NCBI RefSeq assembly: GCF_007993755.1
Contig: NZ_CP042467.1
Coordinates: forward strand, 2,318,001 to 2,382,000
Reading direction: 5' to 3'
Source of the DNA: Microvenator marinus
GTDB lineage: Bacteria; Myxococcota_A; Bradymonadia; Bradymonadales; Bradymonadaceae
DNA length: 64,000 bases
Part shown: positions 35,515 through 46,215 of the stretch, one piece after another
Numbering within the stretch: the stretch's first letter is position 1
Layout of the letters: every line of letters starts with the position of its first letter
Translations under genes and position numbers: made by a program
Notes under the pieces: model-generated
Databases searched by the model: none
What the model saw: only the letters and a program-made list of their open reading frames with translations
What the model was told of the DNA's origin: nothing

Positions 35515-38139
35515 TTAGTCGCAAAATGCGGGATTATTGATGGCCGAGACATCGACCACCGGAAGCGTGCCCGTCTCGCCCGGCGCTGTCCAACCATTGG
35601 CGTCCACGTCGATGTAGACGGGGTTGGAGAAAGCCAGGGTGGGGTTTCCATAGGGCGTTCCCTGCGGGCGAGGACCCACGGCGAAGAAAATCACCCACGA
35701 ATCTTGAGTCAGTTCCAGATCAACGGCCTGATCGAAGTCGAACTGGCCGCTGCCATCGGATTCAAACTCTTGAACGACTTGTCCATTCACGATCACGTTG
35801 AGGCGCGTGGCGCTTGACCATGAAGGCGTTTGAACCCGCACATCGAAGGTGTGCGAGCCCCCGGTCAGCGTGTCGCCAGGGAGCACGTCTCCGAGCGTCA
35901 TAAACGCGTGTGAGGCCACAATGGCCCGCCCTGCCTTAAGCGCTGCCGTGACATCATCGACTTGAATCTCGCCGGGCATCTGCACATCGATGGGCAAGTA
36001 ATTGCGCGGTGAGCCGGCTGGATCACCGTTTAGCGAGTGGGAGTCCGAGTTTCCAAGACCCGTCTTCTTCAAGCCGGTGTTGAGGAAGGTAGACCAATCG
36101 GCCACGAGCGCGCAGGTCGAGCCCACACGATTGACGATCTCCAAGGTGTCGAAATCGGTGGACCATTGTTCATGTGTGAAAGTTCGTGGGTCTTGGTCAG
36201 GCTCGTAATCGGCCGTCTCAAAGAGGCTTGAGCTTCCGCGGGGGTGGTTGAGTTGGACCACGGGATCATTTGGCATGGCGCGTGCCGCGGCAAAAATCTC
36301 AGGAATTCCACGAATCTGGACCTCGTCGTTCTCAATGTACGCAAGCTCGATGGTGCCATTGCCACGCAGCGAGCGGTCTTGGATGGCGGGATAGACGTTC
36401 ACATGGCTGATGGTTGGACTGATCTCCATGCCGGGAACGGTAGAGAAATAATCTTCAAGGCCGAGCTCATTGAGAATTGGCCTGAGGTCGGTGACCACGT
36501 CGTGGTCGGTCGCAGCGGCAAACTCTACACCTTCAGCGATATTGTCCAAAATGCGGTCGCGCACGTGGATTCGACTATCGGTGCTCGGCTCCATATGCTG
36601 ATGGAAATCCGAGGCAATCCACCCCGGCGTTGGCACGCTTTGTACCAGCTCCACATCCACTGTGGTGTCTGCGGAAACTTCAACGCTGCTCTGGAAGATT
36701 TCGTACTCCATGCCGCGCGTGACCTGCACAGAATACGTGCCTGGGACCACTTCCAACCTCAGCACACCGTTTAGTCCTTCGGGCATGGTGAAAGCTTCGT
36801 GAGCTTGGTTTTCCGGGCCACCCGCAATACGCACGAGGGCTATGCCGGGGCCGGCTGGATCGGTCACATTGATGGTGAGTTCGCGAGGGGGCTCAAGGTT
36901 GATGGTGACGTCTTCGGTCAAATCCACGTCGGTTTCAACGCTTCCTTCGCCAATCGAGCCCTGAACCTTGGCACTATACGTGCCGGGCGCGAGTTCGAAG
37001 ACTACCGCCCCGGTTTCATCGGTTACACCCAGAGTCACGGGCGTTTCGTCTTGCCAAAGCTCGACAGTTTTTCCAGCGAGTGGTGGCTCGAGCAGGATGG
37101 TTGCGGTGCGCGTTGGTGCGTCTACTTCGAGGCGCTCAAGAAGCGTTTGCCTCACAGACTCTACGCTCCCATCTCCCACCGCAAACCAGCGCCGAAGCAC
37201 GTGTTCCTCGCCGGACTGAAGGGTAATCTGCCCTGGATCGAAGATGGTGTACGGAATGTCAGACACGGGTAGCGAAAGGATGGCCGTGGACTCGCCCATG
37301 GTCCAGCCGAAGCTCGAGCCGGGGCCCCAAGTCGCAAGCCAGTCAAAGCGGCGAGAACCCGTGAATTCCGAGCCTGTCGAGGAGTAGAAAATACTCGAGC
37401 GGTCGCCAACGGCGAGCCAGTCGCCCGGGGCTACGTTCTTGAGGACTGGGTTGGGATTTTGAATCCAGGTGACGATCTCCACATCTCGACGGTCGGGCCA
37501 GAGTCGGTACTCGGTAACGACTTCGAGGCCGAGCGTGTCGAGGAAGCGGCCGCCGAGCACACCGAGCAAATACGCGATGGGGAAGTCTCGGCCGGTCACG
37601 CGCAAGACCGCAGGCCCGCCATCCGAGCCGTCGCGAACAACTTCGACCTCCTCGGCATAGAGCACGTTGAACCCGATGCGTGGCGCGAGCATATCGAAGA
37701 TATCGTCAGCCTCCGAGCCGACTTCGCGCGCGTCCACAATGAGTCCGCCGGTAAAGACTTCGTTTCGATTGGTGGTTTCGGACTGGATACACACTTCGAT
37801 GAGCGCGTTGTGCAGTTTGAAATCGCCTACCCTGCAATGTGCCCAGATGCCCGTAAAACCTGGCTCTGAGGTCAGCCTACCAACTCCTGCTTCGCCCTGG
37901 CCTAAAGGACCGGCGGGCGCGATGCCGTCCGGCGAGACGCCCTCTTGGGATGGCGTAAAGTTGAGCCCTGGGTTGAAGGGGTCTACGGGTTCGCCCATAT
38001 CGGCCATATCCCCCGCCGAGTCGGGCTCACCGGTGTCTTGCTGCATGTCGGGTTGAGACATGTCGGGCGTTGATGTTGGCGCGTCGTCTGAGCAGCTCAG
38101 GGCGGATAGAATGAGAAGTAGGGATAGATGGCGTTTCAT
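35515..38139 (-). CDS. CehA/McbA-type metallohydrolase-like lipoprotein
   Basis: An 874-residue lipoprotein. The signal ends in lipobox ALSC, followed by a linker rich in Asp/Met/Pro (DMSQPDMQQDTGEPDSAGDM). The first about 330 residues are a beta-rich region, then two Ig-like carboxypeptidase-regulatory-like domains to about residue 500. A PHP-like region starts SDFHQHMEPS (His 513 and His 515) and includes FAAATDHDVV and GMEISPTISHVN, the metal-ligand set of CehA/McbA amidohydrolase-like proteins. It probably acts at the cell surface on a phosphoester, carbamate or amide; the substrate cannot be told. The first residues of the PHP motif are intact, so the enzyme should be active. Confidence 0.85.
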   Translation of the reverse strand: MKRHLSLLLILSALSCSDDAPTSTPDMSQPDMQQDTGEPDSAGDMADMGEPVDPFNPGLNFTPSQEGVSPDGIAPAGPLGQGEAGVGRLTSEPGFTGIWAHCRVGDFKLHNALIEVCIQSETTNRNEVFTGGLIVDAREVGSEADDIFDMLAPRIGFNVLYAEEVEVVRDGSDGGPAVLRVTGRDFPIAYLLGVLGGRFLDTLGLEVVTEYRLWPDRRDVEIVTWIQNPNPVLKNVAPGDWLAVGDRSSIFYSSTGSEFTGSRRFDWLATWGPGSSFGWTMGESTAILSLPVSDIPYTIFDPGQITLQSGEEHVLRRWFAVGDGSVESVRQTLLERLEVDAPTRTATILLEPPLAGKTVELWQDETPVTLGVTDETGAVVFELAPGTYSAKVQGSIGEGSVETDVDLTEDVTINLEPPRELTINVTDPAGPGIALVRIAGGPENQAHEAFTMPEGLNGVLRLEVVPGTYSVQVTRGMEYEIFQSSVEVSADTTVDVELVQSVPTPGWIASDFHQHMEPSTDSRIHVRDRILDNIAEGVEFAAATDHDVVTDLRPILNELGLEDYFSTVPGMEISPTISHVNVYPAIQDRSLRGNGTIELAYIENDEVQIRGIPEIFAAARAMPNDPVVQLNHPRGSSSLFETADYEPDQDPRTFTHEQWSTDFDTLEIVNRVGSTCALVADWSTFLNTGLKKTGLGNSDSHSLNGDPAGSPRNYLPIDVQMPGEIQVDDVTAALKAGRAIVASHAFMTLGDVLPGDTLTGGSHTFDVRVQTPSWSSATRLNVIVNGQVVQEFESDGSGQFDFDQAVDLELTQDSWVIFFAVGPRPQGTPYGNPTLAFSNPVYIDVDANGWTAPGETGTLPVVDVSAINNPAFCD

Positions 38140-38167
38140 TGGTTTGTTCAGGTTTCTTGGGTTGTTC

Positions 38168-39637
38168 TTAGAAGAAGTCGAGGACTTTGCGACGGCGCGA
38201 CGCGCGGCGTGCGCGACCTTCGGCCCACTGCCTCAACTCCTTGATATTTTCTTCATAGGTTCTGTAGAGCGGAACTGTTTCTTTGGCAGCATATTCCAAA
38301 TCTTCTAGCGTCAAATCTCGCCCGTTGGCAAAGGCGGAATACATGCCTGCCACGATTACCTGCTCAAGCTCGGCACCTGAGAAATACTCAGTCCGTTGGG
38401 CCAACGCCTCCAATATCTGGTCGGGGAAAAATCGCCCGCGCCGAGTCAGGTGAATGCGCAAAATATCCATGCGCTCGTGAATCTCGGGCAGGTCCACGAA
38501 GAAAATCTCGTCGAAGCGGCCTTTGCGCATCAGCTCTGGCGGAAGTGCCTCAACCTGGTTGGCGGTAGCGACCAAAAACACCGGAGATTTCTTCTCCTGT
38601 TGCCAGGTCAGAAGGGTTCCGAGCACGCGCGCCGTGCCGCCGTCCTTGGTGTCCATGAAGCCTTTTTCGATCTCATCGAGCCAGAGCACGCATGGCGCGA
38701 TGGCGTCGCAGGTTTGGAGCGCAAAACGCAGTGCTTCTTCAGGAGTTTGGCGGCCCTCAAAGATGGCGCCGAGGTCCATTCGCAAAAGCGGAAGGCCCCA
38801 ATGGCGCGCAATGACCTTAGATGTGAGCGACTTTCCACAGCCCTGAACACCGATGAGCAGGAGCCCGCGCGGATGCGGCAGGCCGAACGCGCGCGCATCG
38901 TCTCCGAACGCGCGTTGACGCTCGGTCAGCCACGCCTTGAGCTCGTCTAAACCACCCACGTCAGCGAGCCCGACGTCCAGCGGGAAGAACTCCAGAACGT
39001 CGCTATTGGCCACGAGCTGCTGCTTTTCGCGAAGAATAGATTTTTCGATATCAAAAGGCTGGTTGCGCGCCACAGCCTCTTGGATTTGGAGTTTGACACG
39101 ATGAAATGCTCGGTGAGCCTCGCGCACGGTCAGGCCGCTGGCGCCCCTAACCAAGACCTCGGTGGTCTCAGCATCGATGACCCCAGAAAACACGGTTTTA
39201 CACTCTTCCAGGAGAACATCTCGGCCGGGTAAGGGCAGAGAGAGGCGAGTGATATCTTTGGAAAGCTCGGGAATCTCGATGCGCTCTGGCCCAAGAAAGA
39301 CGATGGTTTTCCCAAACGCGGCGCACGCGGCTTCCATCTCGCGAAGCCGCCGGCGCGCACGTGGCTCCTTCAAAAGTGGCGCAGCGTCCTTGAGCACGAA
39401 GATTTGCGAGAGCTGCGCGCTTTCGATCACCCCGAGTGCCTGCATGATATCGCCGGAGCTCGCCTGCCCATCAAATCCCGTCATCGCGCTCCATTCGCGC
39501 ACTTCGCGCCCATCTGCGAGGTCTCGTAAAAGGCTCAAGGCACGTTCTTCCTCAAAGGTTGTGAGGTGGATAAACGCGTACGGGCTCTTCAGGAGGGACC
39601 GAAGTTCGCGGACAAATTTGGAGTGGTTTTCGGACAT
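38168..39637 (-). CDS. Ycf46-like AAA ATPase
   Basis: A 489-residue cytoplasmic protein. The N-terminal about 230 residues have the non-AAA domain of Ycf46/COG0464 type proteins. Then follow [14 protein letters not shown], Walker A GVQGCGKS (Lys 269), Walker [13 protein letters not shown], and sensor-type residues [18 protein letters not shown]. The lid helix [15 protein letters not shown] completes the AAA module. Related proteins are involved in photosynthesis acclimation or are of unknown function. Spacing to the neighbours is 18-28 bases on the same strand. Confidence 0.9.
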   Translation of the reverse strand: MSENHSKFVRELRSLLKSPYAFIHLTTFEEERALSLLRDLADGREVREWSAMTGFDGQASSGDIMQALGVIESAQLSQIFVLKDAAPLLKEPRARRRLREMEAACAAFGKTIVFLGPERIEIPELSKDITRLSLPLPGRDVLLEECKTVFSGVIDAETTEVLVRGASGLTVREAHRAFHRVKLQIQEAVARNQPFDIEKSILREKQQLVANSDVLEFFPLDVGLADVGGLDELKAWLTERQRAFGDDARAFGLPHPRGLLLIGVQGCGKSLTSKVIARHWGLPLLRMDLGAIFEGRQTPEEALRFALQTCDAIAPCVLWLDEIEKGFMDTKDGGTARVLGTLLTWQQEKKSPVFLVATANQVEALPPELMRKGRFDEIFFVDLPEIHERMDILRIHLTRRGRFFPDQILEALAQRTEYFSGAELEQVIVAGMYSAFANGRDLTLEDLEYAAKETVPLYRTYEENIKELRQWAEGRARRASRRRKVLDFF

Positions 39638-39655
39638 CAGGAGCCTTAAAAAACG

Positions 39656-41125
39656 CTAATCAAAGACCAATTGTAGCAGCACATCGTTCGGGCGCACGGA
39701 AACATTTTGCACGCGGATCGCCTCCGTGCTTACCAGGGGCAGCGGAAACACAAACGCGTTTTCCAGCGCGATGACCAGAAGTCGACGGGCCCAATTTTCG
39801 GTTTGTTCGTTCAACACCACGTCGGTCCAGATGGACGAGACTTCGGCGGACTCCACCTCGAGCGATTCTACACTAAGCCGGACCACGCCACTCGTATTGT
39901 TTTGCGGCCTGAGCCGAACTTTGGCCTTGGAGCGCAGCTGAAAGACCTGAACTTTGGCGCCATTGAACGAAGAATAGGCTTCGATGGTGAAGTCTTGCCA
40001 CTGAATCTCAACGAGGCCCGAAACAGCATCAAGGCTCAAAGTCGGCAGCCCGCCTGGTCGCGAGGCCAAGGTCGAGACCTCGCCAAATTCCAAATCCTGG
40101 AGGCCGATTTCTTCGAGCAGAAGAATCTCGGTGGGTAGCGCGTTGGGATCGGATTGCAGGGTGAGTTCGCGGTCGAGACCCCGGCAGAGAAACCCGCTCA
40201 GAATGAGGCCGTTCGCCACCTCTTGGAGTACAGATTGCGAAAGCGCGAGCGTGAAGTCAGCCGAAGATGCCTCGAGCGCCGAGATATCACCGGCGGGCAC
40301 TGAAGGTAGCGTTGGCGCACTTAGCGGCGGCACGCAACGTGCCCGAGTGGCTTCGAGACCCAGCTCAAAATCAATGGAGAGCCCACCATCTCCGAGCGTC
40401 ACACCATTGAGGTCACCCCTTAGATCCGCGCTGAAAACACCGCGGCGCCCATCGAATGGAGAGAGCCGAGCAATGCGCTGCGGGCCTTCCAAGACGCCCA
40501 TCAAATCAAGCGGTGAGAGGTTTAGGTTCTGCGTGGCCGAAGCGATGAATCCAGCCTCGACGTTTGACTTGATCGCGTCCTCAAGCGTGATGGATTCGAG
40601 AGGCGTATCGAGCTGAATTGAACACGGTACAACTTCGCGAACCTCAGCGGGTTCCTGGTCGATCTCGACATTGCCGGTCAGCCCCAAGAGCGGGCGAGGG
40701 ATGGACTCGACGAGCCCGACTTGGGCGTTCAGGTCGAGGCGAGACGTGGCGTAGCTAAACCTGCAGATTTCGATTTCGACTCCACGTTGGATTCTGACGG
40801 GGACCAAGACCTGAAGGGCCTGAAACCGATTCCTCAGGATTGCAGGGTCAGACGCGAGTGTTCGAGACGTGACTTCCGCAAGGCCTTTAACGGGACCAAC
40901 GCTCAGCTCACCGCCGTCAAACGCGTAGGCCTCAGACGCAAACTCAAGGCTAAATCCCTCGGAGTACGCGAGGTCATACATGTTGGACACACCACGATTT
41001 GAGACGCGTGCCTTGACCGTATCGGGACGCCTGACACTTAGGCTCTCGCCCGAAGAAACTGAGGCCTCGTCGCATCCAAGAATCACGGCCCCGAGCCCGG
41101 CGAGCAGCAGCAGTTTCAACGCCAT
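39656..41125 (-). CDS. Lipoprotein of unknown function
   Basis: A 489-residue protein. The signal MALKLLLLAGLGAVILGC has lipobox ILGC. The mature protein is beta-rich, with amphipathic strands and few charged loops, and has no recognisable domain. Its repeated hydrophobic and Leu/Val-rich strand pattern might suit a lipid-binding (TULIP-like) fold, but I cannot show this. The start lies inside the end of the next gene upstream (10-base overlap), so it is translationally coupled to the beta-propeller-like lipoprotein. Confidence 0.62.
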   Translation of the reverse strand: MALKLLLLAGLGAVILGCDEASVSSGESLSVRRPDTVKARVSNRGVSNMYDLAYSEGFSLEFASEAYAFDGGELSVGPVKGLAEVTSRTLASDPAILRNRFQALQVLVPVRIQRGVEIEICRFSYATSRLDLNAQVGLVESIPRPLLGLTGNVEIDQEPAEVREVVPCSIQLDTPLESITLEDAIKSNVEAGFIASATQNLNLSPLDLMGVLEGPQRIARLSPFDGRRGVFSADLRGDLNGVTLGDGGLSIDFELGLEATRARCVPPLSAPTLPSVPAGDISALEASSADFTLALSQSVLQEVANGLILSGFLCRGLDRELTLQSDPNALPTEILLLEEIGLQDLEFGEVSTLASRPGGLPTLSLDAVSGLVEIQWQDFTIEAYSSFNGAKVQVFQLRSKAKVRLRPQNNTSGVVRLSVESLEVESAEVSSIWTDVVLNEQTENWARRLLVIALENAFVFPLPLVSTEAIRVQNVSVRPNDVLLQLVFD

Positions 41126-42345
41126 TGCGCCTCCCAGAGCGGCTTAATGCCTGCTTCCGAGCTGACGAATCGCGCCGACCCAACCACCTGGTTTTCGCCA
41201 GCGAAGAGCATTTGAGCCCACCATCCCACGGGGCCATCCGTGGCTATGGTACTTAGAGTCCATTCTGAACCGGCCTCAGTGGCGAGGCGCAGGCGCGCTC
41301 GGGTACCGTCCAGGTAGGCGATGGAAGGCTGATTCCCAGGGGAGAACGCAAGTGAAGGGAAGAGGCCGACCACGCTCTTTGACTCCCGAGCAAGTCCGTC
41401 GATCTCGAGGCCAGGGTCCACAATTTCAGCCGCAAAACCTCCCTCGGTGAGGACCGCAAATTTAAGCGCCGCGAGGCCTTCGTCATGGTAGGCAATACCG
41501 ATTTCGCCAGCTGACGAGCGCGCCATGGAAATATGAGCCCCGATGCGGCCGTCTTGCCCCGACGCGCCGCCCTTATCCACGATATCGATGGTCCATGTGG
41601 TTTCGCCGAGTCTTGCGAACCTGAGGTCCCCGCAATCGCGGTCTAGATACGCAACGAGCACGCTCGTAGCACCCGCCACCACTGATGGAGCGGCCCCAAC
41701 GCCACGCGCCAGTGGGCCCGGAGGCGGAGTGCAAGCTCTGAGCGTTGAGTCATGGGAGCGGTCATCCACCGTCTCCAGGGTCCATGTCCCATCGGGCGTT
41801 GAGATATCGTCGCGCCAAACCCTTTTTAGAGTGCGGTCATCATCTTGAAAGAGTACGTGGAGGCGGCCAGACGCGAGCGCAATGTCGAACTCTTGAGAGC
41901 CTTCGTAGCTGCCTCTCACGGATTCAAAGCGCCAAGTCCGTTCGCTAAAGCGCCGTGTCGCCAGGACGAATTGGTTTTGGGGGTCCAGCCAGACCGCAGC
42001 AATTCTCGACTCGTTTGCGTCTATTCTGAGCCGGGTTCGGCGAGTTGAGGTAGCTAGAATCTGGGTGTCGTGCCCGTCTTCGAAGAGCTCGCCCACAAGG
42101 ATTTGGCCTTCATCTGCGGCACCAAAGAACACGCGACCGTCCGACTCGACGAGCTGCGCTGAGCTCCCCGGCAATTCGCCTTCAAACTTGCCGACGATCG
42201 CGGGGACACATTCTACCGTCTCGGGATCGCAAACCTCTCCCATCCCGCAGGCGGGCGAGCAGACTGCGTTCGTGTTGTCGAAACATGCGCTCGACAAGGC
42301 GATGAGCAGTGAAACGATTGCGAATTGTGGAGCGTGGTTGTTCAA
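41116..42345 (-). CDS. Lipoprotein with EGF-like knot and probable beta-propeller
   Basis: A 409-residue protein. Signal ends in lipobox SSAC. A short Cys-rich segment (CSPACGMGEVCDPETVECVP) follows, then about 350 residues of repeated strand units of the kind AVWLDPQNQFVLATR and IGIAYHDEGLAALKFA, the pattern of bacterial beta-propellers. No catalytic motif was recognised. Nine bases separate it from orn. Probably surface exposed. Confidence 0.65.
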   Translation of the reverse strand: MNNHAPQFAIVSLLIALSSACFDNTNAVCSPACGMGEVCDPETVECVPAIVGKFEGELPGSSAQLVESDGRVFFGAADEGQILVGELFEDGHDTQILATSTRRTRLRIDANESRIAAVWLDPQNQFVLATRRFSERTWRFESVRGSYEGSQEFDIALASGRLHVLFQDDDRTLKRVWRDDISTPDGTWTLETVDDRSHDSTLRACTPPPGPLARGVGAAPSVVAGATSVLVAYLDRDCGDLRFARLGETTWTIDIVDKGGASGQDGRIGAHISMARSSAGEIGIAYHDEGLAALKFAVLTEGGFAAEIVDPGLEIDGLARESKSVVGLFPSLAFSPGNQPSIAYLDGTRARLRLATEAGSEWTLSTIATDGPVGWWAQMLFAGENQVVGSARFVSSEAGIKPLWEAQWR

Positions 42346-42354
42346 GGCCGTTCA

Positions 42355-42885
42355 CTATTTGAAGACTTGCTCCCGATAATAGCGCAGCTCCTCGATCGAT
42401 TCACGAATATCGTCCAAGGCACGGTGCGAGGCGCCCTTCCCGGGTGATTTGACGGTCGGGTACCAACGGCGCGTGAGTTCCTTGATCGAAGAAACGTCTA
42501 CAATTCGGTAGTGCAGGTAGGCGTCGAGCTCACGCATGTAGGCGCCGATGAAGCGCCGGTCTTGCCAGATGCTATTACCGCAAAGAGGAGCCTCACGCGG
42601 CCCAACCCACTTCTTGATGAATTCGAGCGTCTCGAGCTCGGCTTCACGCGTATCGATTTTGGACGACCTCACCTTTGCCGTTAGTCCTGATGCGCCGTGG
42701 TGTTGCACGCACCAGTCGTCCATCTTTTGGAGCTCGTCTTCAGGTTGATGAATGACGATATTGGGGCCTTCGGCCAAGACGTTGAGTTCACCGTCGGTGA
42801 CGATCGTAGCAATCTCAAGAATGACGTGATCTTCCACGTCGAGCCCAGTCATTTCGAGGTCCATCCAGACCAGGTTTCCAGCCAT
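42355..42885 (-). CDS. orn: Oligoribonuclease Orn
   Basis: A 176-residue DEDDh 3'-5' exonuclease that degrades short RNA (nanoRNA) and pGpG. I use the ATG at 42885 ([15 protein letters not shown]), with GGAG upstream. The frame extends to 42933 without reason. The catalytic set is complete: DLE in the first motif, [11 protein letters not shown] for the second Asp, and [11 protein letters not shown] for the His and last Asp. Length fits the family. Located in a mixed minus-strand run. Confidence 0.97.
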   Translation of the reverse strand: MAGNLVWMDLEMTGLDVEDHVILEIATIVTDGELNVLAEGPNIVIHQPEDELQKMDDWCVQHHGASGLTAKVRSSKIDTREAELETLEFIKKWVGPREAPLCGNSIWQDRRFIGAYMRELDAYLHYRIVDVSSIKELTRRWYPTVKSPGKGASHRALDDIRESIEELRYYREQVFK

Positions 42886-42936
42886 TAATTGTGCTCCGTT
42901 TTGGGGCGTTGAAGTTGAGCGGGTATACACCATGGC

Positions 42937-44442
42937 TCAACGTGCGACTACCTCGACTTGGCCCACATACGGCAAGGTGACGCCCTCGCCTGCAAAGACC
43001 TTGATATGCCACGTGCCAGACGCAGGAACCTTGCACGAGATTCGGGTACGGCTGGTGCGCTTTCCTTTGACGATGCAGTCGTAGGATTTGCCGCCGCCTT
43101 TGGGCTCAATATTGGCCAGAATGGAGAGCTTTTTGGCGTTGCCCAGGATCACCTCAAACGTGTCGGAAACGTCCACCGAGGACTGGGAGCGCGTGGGCGA
43201 AATCAAAGACAGACCTTTGGCGTAGAAGGCGGGCGAAATCATGGGTCGGCGCATCCATTCCCCGCGTGAGATGGGCTCGGGAACGAGTTGCCACTCGGGG
43301 TTATCGGGGAAATGCGAGACGTTGAAATACTGGGGAGGAGTGAAGAGGTAGTCGGTCCTGTAGACTTTCTTAAACTGCCCGTTTTCGTAGTAGCCGGCGT
43401 TCCAAGTCACATCCACAAGGTACCAGGCGCCCTCAATTTTGACGGCATTCCACGCGTGCCCGACGCCTTGGACTTCGCCGTTGATATCGCGCGAAACGCC
43501 CACCACGTAGACGATTTCATCGCCCGTGTACGAGCCGAGCTGCGCGAATAGTTTGGAGTAACCAGCGCAGACGGAGGCCCGGGTTTCAAAGGCGGCTTCG
43601 GCCGTCTGGCCGCGGTCTTTGGCATTCAGGTCGTAGCGGACGCGGTCGGCCACCCAATCGTGCAAGGCTTTGACACGCATGTAGGGGTCGGTTTCTCGCT
43701 CGGCAATATAGCGCGCCACCGCCTCAGGGCTTGTCTCGGCGCTAGCCGGCATATTTGCGACCACGGGATGCAGCTCGGCTGCCTGCGGCCAAATCGCGGT
43801 TTCTTTGTAGACAGGTTTGGTGGGCTCTGGTGGATCAGGCCCGTCTGGAGTCGGGGTCGGAGTTGGAACCGGGACCTTTACCTTGACCTTAACCTCGTTT
43901 GGGTTTGGGCCGGGCTCCGGATCCACATCAGGGTTCGGGGTGTCTTCACTGGTCTCGTAGGGGTTGTCACGCGTGGCGTTATGGACCCACTCCAGCGCAT
44001 CCGCGACGCCAAAAACTACGCCGCGTGTCTGCGCTATCGCGTTCTCTGAAAGGTGGCCGCTGGCATGGTCTAAGAACCAATCACCACGGGTCGAAAGGGC
44101 CGAGAACGATTGTTTTGGGAAGCTCCCAACCAGCACCACCAAGGCCAAGATATTGATGAAGAGAGTGCGGAAGATTAGCCTGTCAAAGACGCCAAACCAC
44201 GCCGTTTTGACCTTCTTTCCGGCAGCTTCGCGTTCGACTTGTTTTCGATTGAATCGCCGGGTTGCCCAGGCCTCCCAGATGAGCGGAAGACCCGGAAAGA
44301 GCAGCGCACCTGACAGAATAGCCACCCAGAGTGGACCGTTCAGGAACACGGCGAGCGAGCTTGCGAGCCATACCGCGAGGAGCGGCGTGAGGATGACTGC
44401 CGCCCACCAAATGGCGTGAAAAATATGGCCGATAACTTTCAT
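42937..44442 (-). CDS. Membrane-anchored transglutaminase-like protein
   Basis: A 501-residue protein. The N-terminus has two membrane segments near residues 8-35 and 38-55 and a third near 90-108. A Pro-rich linker (VKVKVKVPVPTPTPTP) leads to a transglutaminase core (about residues 230-400). The likely triad is Cys 292 (SVCAGYS), His 329 (GHAWNAV) and Asp 344 (LVDVTWNAG). The C-terminal about 100 residues form a KY-type beta domain. The core probably faces the periplasm. Such enzymes can act as proteases or as cross-linkers; which is not clear here. Confidence 0.85.
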   Translation of the reverse strand: MKVIGHIFHAIWWAAVILTPLLAVWLASSLAVFLNGPLWVAILSGALLFPGLPLIWEAWATRRFNRKQVEREAAGKKVKTAWFGVFDRLIFRTLFINILALVVLVGSFPKQSFSALSTRGDWFLDHASGHLSENAIAQTRGVVFGVADALEWVHNATRDNPYETSEDTPNPDVDPEPGPNPNEVKVKVKVPVPTPTPTPDGPDPPEPTKPVYKETAIWPQAAELHPVVANMPASAETSPEAVARYIAERETDPYMRVKALHDWVADRVRYDLNAKDRGQTAEAAFETRASVCAGYSKLFAQLGSYTGDEIVYVVGVSRDINGEVQGVGHAWNAVKIEGAWYLVDVTWNAGYYENGQFKKVYRTDYLFTPPQYFNVSHFPDNPEWQLVPEPISRGEWMRRPMISPAFYAKGLSLISPTRSQSSVDVSDTFEVILGNAKKLSILANIEPKGGGKSYDCIVKGKRTSRTRISCKVPASGTWHIKVFAGEGVTLPYVGQVEVVAR

Positions 44443-44452
44443 GAATTCCTAT

Positions 44453-46126
44453 CTACTGCCGCCTAACCTGCCACTCTAAACGCCGGCTAAGCCGTGGATC
44501 TTCCACGCGCGTATTTCCTGAGGTTTCCACCACTTCGGCAGCTACCACTGCCTGACCGGAGATATCACCGGCGTTGAGCTCAAAGCTTGGCCCTTGGCCA
44601 ACGGGCTCGTCGTTGACAAACCAATTCGCGGTCCAGGGGCCTTCCTCGTGAAGTGGGGCATGGAAGACGATGGAGCTGCCGTTTTCTTCGACCAGAGGCT
44701 CCTCGTTGGCAGTGATATCCACAACTGAGTAGAGGCGGCGCGTCATTTGCTCCATGCAGACCGGACAAAAATCGCCCTTTTCGTCTGTGTTCATCTTGCA
44801 TTCATAGGACGGGCGGTAGAGGAAGTCGCAGTTGTAGGCGCCTTCGTAGGCCCCGACTGGGTGAGCAATTTTCTCTGAATCCGGCGTAGGGATGGGCGTG
44901 CTTGGACCTACCCACTGGCTCCATTTCACCTCGCCGTCATCAAATGGAGCGATATTGACCGGTAGAGGCACGCGCGGCTCGTTAAAGAGGCAAGGGTCGC
45001 CCTGGACCATGTACTCGTCGCCGAGCACGCCAAAACTATGGCCGAGCTCGTGAACAGCCACATCAGGGAAGACGCTACGATCACCGCCGTAGGTGGTAAG
45101 AACCGAGATGTAGAGGCCCGCAAAGCCTGATGGGCGGCGGGTATTGGAGATGAGCACGATCTCGTCAAACTGAGCCTGAGAGGCCACATCATAGATTCGG
45201 GCGATTTCGAGCGGCATGGCCACACGGTCGGAGGCGCCGAAGTCTAGATTCAGGCGGTCCGCCAAGGCCGTCACCACAAAAGTGGTCCCAAAAACGGTGT
45301 CTCGGAGCTCGGTTCTGCAGCCCGCGTCAAGGAAAGGGTTTCCGGTACAATCGTAGCCTGCACCACGGTCAACGCTCGGCGTGAAGACCGCATGGATATT
45401 GATGATTCCCTTGTGCGAAGCGAAGGGCTCGGTGCGCAAAATCGCGTCGGAAATCGCCTTTGAATCGAGCTCAAAATTCTCGCGCTCCTGGGTGCGATAG
45501 CCGTCTCCGAGGATCACGATATCGAGACTATCTTCAGGTGGACCGGTCTCATGGTAGGTGGTGATTTCAGTTGCGATCTGTGGCGGCTCCTCACGCTCCA
45601 CCAGCTCAGCCACGCCGCCGCGAAAGACCTCTTGGAACTCGCCGTCTGCATCCGGAACTTCCAGAACGAGGTCCACTCCACCAGGAATGCCGATGGGCAT
45701 GCGCACGGCGAATTCCACAAGCGCCGGGTACTGTTCGTACACAAAGGTAAAGGACTGGAAAGGCCCGAGCGAGAGGTTGGTCTGTTGGGCGATAACCGTG
45801 CTCAAAAACTCCACCAGTTGGAACATGGTGTTGATCTGATCAGCCCATAGAATCTGGTTCTCCGCGTCTCGAATCGACACACGTGAGATCCAGAACGTGT
45901 CTCCGCTGAATTCGGTATCCCAGTCCATGTAAACGGGCGAGTCGAGCACGCGTGAGACTGTTGCCGAGTAGACGTCGCCGCGAGCAACGGCCCCCTCGAA
46001 GATCACCACGCGGGCACTTCGGTCCTCTACGTATTCGGGACTCGAGACTAACTCAAGATTACCGGGTGCATCTTCGGCACATGAGAACGCTACAAGTGCG
46101 ATAAAAAGGGCAAAAACGAACTTCAT
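44453..46126 (-). CDS. M64 (IgA peptidase)-family metallopeptidase lipoprotein
   Basis: A 557-residue protein. The signal ends in lipobox AFSC, with GAGG four bases before the ATG. The N-terminal region (about 25-190) is beta-rich. The M64 core begins DIVILGDGYRTQERENF and contains HELGHSFGVLGDEY (His 359, His 363), where the two His and a later Asp or Glu bind zinc and Glu 360 is catalytic. A further Cys-rich stretch carries CPVCMEQM. Full-length M64 members are secreted proteases; the target is unknown. It is the first gene of the minus-strand run and has a divergent lipoprotein gene upstream. Confidence 0.9.
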   Translation of the reverse strand: MKFVFALFIALVAFSCAEDAPGNLELVSSPEYVEDRSARVVIFEGAVARGDVYSATVSRVLDSPVYMDWDTEFSGDTFWISRVSIRDAENQILWADQINTMFQLVEFLSTVIAQQTNLSLGPFQSFTFVYEQYPALVEFAVRMPIGIPGGVDLVLEVPDADGEFQEVFRGGVAELVEREEPPQIATEITTYHETGPPEDSLDIVILGDGYRTQERENFELDSKAISDAILRTEPFASHKGIINIHAVFTPSVDRGAGYDCTGNPFLDAGCRTELRDTVFGTTFVVTALADRLNLDFGASDRVAMPLEIARIYDVASQAQFDEIVLISNTRRPSGFAGLYISVLTTYGGDRSVFPDVAVHELGHSFGVLGDEYMVQGDPCLFNEPRVPLPVNIAPFDDGEVKWSQWVGPSTPIPTPDSEKIAHPVGAYEGAYNCDFLYRPSYECKMNTDEKGDFCPVCMEQMTRRLYSVVDITANEEPLVEENGSSIVFHAPLHEEGPWTANWFVNDEPVGQGPSFELNAGDISGQAVVAAEVVETSGNTRVEDPRLSRRLEWQVRRQ

Positions 46127-46215
46127 AAAACCTCGGGTCGAGTCGCCGGCGAATGCTAGCCTAAAGCAAACGCTGAGGGTAGTCTTAGGGGAAATCCAGT
46201 GATAGTCTCGGCGCC